Notes under the pieces: model-generated
Database searches by the model: none
Told to the model about the DNA's origin: nothing
The model's input: only the letters and a program-made list of their open reading frames with translations
Assembly (NCBI RefSeq): GCF_022965805.1
Contig: NW_027331402.1
Span: forward strand, 1-64,000
Reading direction: 5' to 3'
Length of the DNA: 64,000 nt
Source of the DNA: Primulina eburnea
Lineage: Eukaryota > Streptophyta > Magnoliopsida > Lamiales > Gesneriaceae
Shown here: positions 60,401 to 64,000 of the stretch, in pieces
How the letters are laid out: each line of letters begins with the position of its first letter
Numbering within the stretch: position 1 is the first letter of the stretch
Made by a program: the position numbers and the translations under genes

Positions 60401-61978
60401 GCAGCAGCAGATGCCTTGAGTCGAAGGGTATGTGCCTTGTCCTTATCGACGATAGGTGTTACAAAGTTAGTTGAAAGTTGCTGTTGTTCTGGATTAGCAT
60501 TTGATACAGATAAAAAGCCATTACGACTTGCTGCTATCCAAGTTGAGCCCAATTTGATTATGAGGATCAAAGAAGCACAAAGAACCGACCAGAATGTGCA
60601 GAAATCGATCCAAATGGTCAGATCAGGGCATGTATCAGAATATCAGGTACGAGATCATGTGTTGTACGTGAATAACCGTCTAGTTGTGCCAGATATTGCA
60701 GACTTGAGATAGCAGATTCTGACAGAGGCACATTGTAGTCGGTTCAGCATTCATCCTGGTGGCAGAAAGATGTATAATGACTTGAAGACACAATTCTGGT
60801 GGAAACAGATGAAGTCAGACATAGCAGAATATGTGTCTAAGTGTTTGAACTGCCAACAGGTAAAAGCGGAAAGAAAGAAGCCGGGAGGGTTACTTCAGAG
60901 TTTATCTATTCCAGAATGGAAATGGGACCACATTTCCATGGATTTCGTGACGAAGTTACCCCGATCATCCAGGGGGTGTGATGCGATTTGGGATATTATT
61001 GTCAGATTGACCAAATCTGCTTGTTTCATTCCGTACAGAATGACTTACAGACATGATCAAATGGCGGAGATATATGTTCGAGAGGTAGTCAGATTACATG
61101 GTGTGCCGAAGTCTATTGTATCAGATCGTGATCCACGATTTACTTCTCACTTCTGGCACAGTTTGCAACAGGCTTTGGGTACGACCTTACACCTTAGCAC
61201 TGCTTATCATCCTCAGACAGACGGACAGTCAGAGCGGACTATCCAGACATTAGAGGATATGCTGAGGGCCGTCGTGCTAGATTTTGGCATTAGTTGGCAA
61301 GATTCCCTACCTCTTTACGAATTTTCTTACAATAATAGCTATCAGACGAGCATTGAAATGGCACCGTTTGAAGCTTTGTACGGCAAGAAGTGCAGATCTC
61401 CACTATACTGGGATGACGTTTCAGAGGTACCAGAACTTGGGCCAGATATGATTCGTGACATGACAGAGAAGGTGAAACTCATTCAGAAGAGGATGAAGAC
61501 AGCACAAGATCGACAAGCAAAGTATGCCAATATCAGACGTAGACCGTTAGTATTTGAGGCGGGAGATAGAGTATTCTTAAAGATTTCTCCATTCAGAGGC
61601 GTGGTTCGATTTGACAAACGCGGGAAACTATCTCCTCGATACATTGGTCCTTACGAGATTCTTGAGAAGATTGGCGATCGAGCTTATCGACTTGCACTTC
61701 CTCCTTCTCTATCCGGGATACATGACGTGTTCCATGTATCAATGTTGCGAAGATATATGCCAGATGTTTCTCATGTCATTCAACCTGACGAAGCTGAACT
61801 TGATCAGACTTTGAGCTACGTGGAACAACCGATACAGATTCTTGATCGGAAAGAAAAGAAGCTCAGAACAAAGATTATTCCACTTGTGAAAGTTCAGTGG
61901 AGTCGTCATGGCATCGAAGAAGCGACATGGGACACAGAAGCAAATATGCGACAGAAACACCCCGAGCTATTTATATGA
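57445..61978 (+). pseudogene. Element B gag-pol polyprotein, broken by a frameshift and a nonsense codon
   Basis: It starts [10 protein letters not shown] at 57445. Gag spans about 35-200, with zinc knuckles C281-C293 and C300-x2-C303-x4-H308-x4-C313. The protease has D402-T-G. RT has VFIDDIF with D738/D739. RNase H begins YCDAS (D885). Near 60150 a 2-nt deletion relative to the A family frame shifts reading, and the first frame stops at 60180. RNase H resumes in another frame (60167-60712, [21 protein letters not shown]) and ends at TAG (60710-60712), where Gln would be expected, at the start of integrase. Integrase then runs to 61978 with EAHC...H...CLNC, SMDF, SDRDPRF, GQSE, GPY/F (IGPYEIL) and a chromodomain-like tail (IPLVKVQWSRHGIEEATW). 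WDIIVRLTKS replaces the usual [10 protein letters not shown]. Confidence 0.94.
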
Positions 61979-62063
61979 TGTAAGTATTTATTCAGTTTTA
62001 GATAGTAATGCTGTTTTAAATACTTTGATTGATTTATTCAGTTCGAGGACGAACTTATGTCTT

Positions 62064-62076
62064 AGAGGGGGAGAAA
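62064..62076 (+). other. Polypurine tract of element B
   Basis: AGAGGGGGAGAAA directly before the 3' LTR; upstream TTCGAGGACGAA is typical of Tekay-type elements. Confidence 0.87.
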
Positions 62077-63972
62077 TGTAATGCCCTAGATTGAATATGA
62101 ATAGATAGAAATTAAGAAATGTAATGCCTGAGATTGTTGGAGGTAGTTGAATACGAAATGCAAGAACAGACGGGGCGAAACGATGCGGGAAAATATGAAA
62201 TTTTAGATGTGCAAGACCGCACCCGCGGTCTGGCAAGCACCGCACCCGCGGTGCAATGAGCAGAAATTTGTAACATTCCCGTACCCACACCGCACCCGCG
62301 GTAGAACTAGACCGCACCCGCGGTGCTGAGACCGCACCCGCGGTAGTTACATGACCGCACCCGCGGTCATCACTTGTGAAAAATAAAAGTTCTGCCGAAG
62401 TCACAGCGCACCCGCGCTCCGAAGGGCACCGCACCCGCGGTCATGCGTGGCTTATAAAGAATGAGCCATGTGTTCAAACCATGCAACATATATATAGAAT
62501 TGTCTCGATTCTTTCTTCATTTTCAGCAGAAGGGGTCGAGAATTCCAAGGAGAGAAACTTCATTTCTTAGACTCTGTAATTGTGCTTTTGTAAGATTTAC
62601 TCATCCAAATTTAAATCCGACTACGGTTTTGAGCTCCTCTCGTTACTAGCTACAAAGTGATGTAAGTTTTATGTAATTTCAACAGGTTTTGAAATTCAGA
62701 TGTTTAGGAAATTAGAATATGATAGTTATATTGTGTTTGACGTATTGAGCATGATATATTCGTAAACGGATCAAAGAAATGATATCATATGTATTTCCTA
62801 TGGATTTCAGTATGATTTATGAATTATTGGGATAGAATTATTGTGTTTTGGATGAATATTGTATTGGATTATGATTGAGAATAAGATAGTGTTGATATCT
62901 GTTGAGAATTTGATTGACCGGTATCGAGAATTACGTTGTTATGCCGTCGAAATGTATTGAGATCACGTAGTGACTTGGATATATGTTGGTTTAGATGAAA
63001 AATTGATAGAGTGCGTATCAACATTTACATTTAAGATTCAATTTGGCGACCGTGACAGCGATTCTACGACGAAAGGTATAGTACATGTTTTGTTTGGGGA
63101 ATCACGACTCAAATGAGATCACATTTGAGTTTCCCAACCAAAATCACATACTTGTTTTATTGTTCATACCTTGATATGATTATGATTGTTATAGATTTAT
63201 TTATAGAACTTGTATGCAGATCTTGCTATGCTTTGTGTACAGATCATGTAGCATTGCATTATGCTTGTTTACAGATTTTGTATTCATGCATTAAGATAGG
63301 GCAGTCTGGAGATCAGGCAGACTACTAGATGTTCGGCGATATCTCAGCTTAGGGGAAGATCACCGCCCCTTTGTATACGTGGATACAGATCAGACCGAAA
63401 TCTAGGAATAAGACGTACAGCACCACGATTGGTAGGGTAGGTGACAGACAGTGACGTCTTATTCACAACGGGATCCCTAGAGTTTTAGTCGAGTCGCATC
63501 TAGACATGATTAGACTCGCATTGCATGATTATATATGAATGACATTCATATTAGCATGTTTCATGTTTTAGATTGTTGTATTGCATGTATACATGTTTAT
63601 ACTGGGATTTGTTCTCACCGGTTTTCCAACTGTTGTTATGTCTGTATGTGTGCATAACAACAGGTGGAGCAGGATCTGGGTCACGACAGAGATGAGCGAT
63701 GGACATAGCGTGGTGATCACGGGCCTAGCAGATGGACTAGTAGAGTTACTTTTATCTTGTACTGTATTTCACTACTAGTTACAGAGGATGGATTAAAACA
63801 AGAAACTGTTGTATCCTATGTTTGTATATTATGTTTGCATGTTGTAAAATAAATAAAGAACTGATGTTGTTTAGTTACATTTGAGTTAATGTAAAAAGCG
63901 AAAATTTGACCCACTTTTATATTATTGATCCATTTAATCCCAAGATAAAGAATTAGAGCCCGGGTCCCCACA
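62077..63972 (+). repeat. 3' LTR of element B (1896 bp)
   Basis: An equal-length partner of 55300-57195 with a GC-rich cluster at 62215-62442 and a TATA box at 62453-62459. It is followed by the CTCTC target duplication. Confidence 0.95.
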
Positions 63973-64000
63973 CTCTCCCCTTCTTTGTCCTAGGTAATCC
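63973..64000 (-). pseudogene. Family C integrase continues past element B (window edge)
   Basis: After the CTCTC duplication, 28 bases encode GLPRTKKGR in minus sense, the residues just before [12 protein letters not shown] at 55299. The rest of this family C element lies beyond the window. Confidence 0.88.

Larger units (their letters stand above)
55300..63972 (+). mobile_element. Full-length Ty3/gypsy Tekay/Del-type chromovirus, element B, with broken pol
   Basis: It is 8673 bp with two 1896-bp LTRs (55300-57195 and 62077-63972), a PBS at 57201-57212, a PPT at 62064-62076 and target duplication CTCTC (55295-55299 and 63973-63977), inside family C integrase. Pol has a frameshift and a nonsense codon. 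The LTRs differ at about a dozen places (for example 55387, 55576, a TC indel near 55960), so the insertion is recent but older than A1. Confidence 0.96.

Overview
This is plant nuclear DNA, almost certainly from a flowering plant. It is made entirely of nested LTR retrotransposons and of a tandem repeat derived from one of them. I found no host gene, rRNA, tRNA gene or CRISPR array. The plant assignment rests on Tekay/Del-type Ty3/gypsy chromoviruses with C-terminal chromodomains, a second gypsy family resembling the CRM (centromeric) chromoviruses, a Ty1/copia family, and primer-binding sites complementary to initiator-Met tRNA in all four families.

Layout. 1-29460 is a forward tandem array with a 364-bp unit, interrupted by two full-length Tekay-type elements on the minus strand: A1 (152-10862, TSD AAACT) and A2 (11304-19131, TSD TCTAT). 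A1 is itself interrupted by a small non-autonomous element, C-na (2225-5099, TSD TGATC). 29461-30463 is a truncated end of gypsy family C. 30620-39981 is copia copy D1 (+). 39982-40383 is a fragment of family C integrase, followed by a 25-N assembly gap. 40409-47413 is copia copy D2 (-), truncated at the gap. 47414-48945 is a family C integrase tail plus 3' LTR (+). 48946-53549 is a second 364-bp array in inverted orientation. 53550-55299 is a family C 3' LTR plus integrase (-). This is split by a full-length Tekay-type element B (55300-63972, +, TSD CTCTC), and family C resumes at 63973-64000.

The main discovery candidate is the 364-bp satellite. Each unit is almost exactly the catalytic core of the family C integrase, from the first catalytic Asp through the catalytic Glu. 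Against the family C integrase at 54990-55299, about 40 of roughly 98 codons differ by eye. All but one change is synonymous, and the single replacement turns the middle catalytic Asp of the D,D-35-E triad into Gly. About 20 consecutive units look identical. Family C resembles the centromeric CRM clade (LTR termini TGATG...CATCA, pol frame running through the polypurine tract into the 3' LTR), so the array is a candidate centromeric or pericentromeric satellite born from an integrase gene.

How the parts relate. Only A2 keeps an unbroken polyprotein (1472 aa). A1 has a nested insertion plus a 1-nt deletion. B has a 2-nt deletion and a nonsense codon. Both copia copies lack the integrase region. 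C-na keeps a zinc-knuckle protein, LTRs, PBS and PPT but no enzymes. The LTRs or leaders of all families carry clusters of short GC-rich palindromic repeats, and the unrelated families A and B share one such motif.
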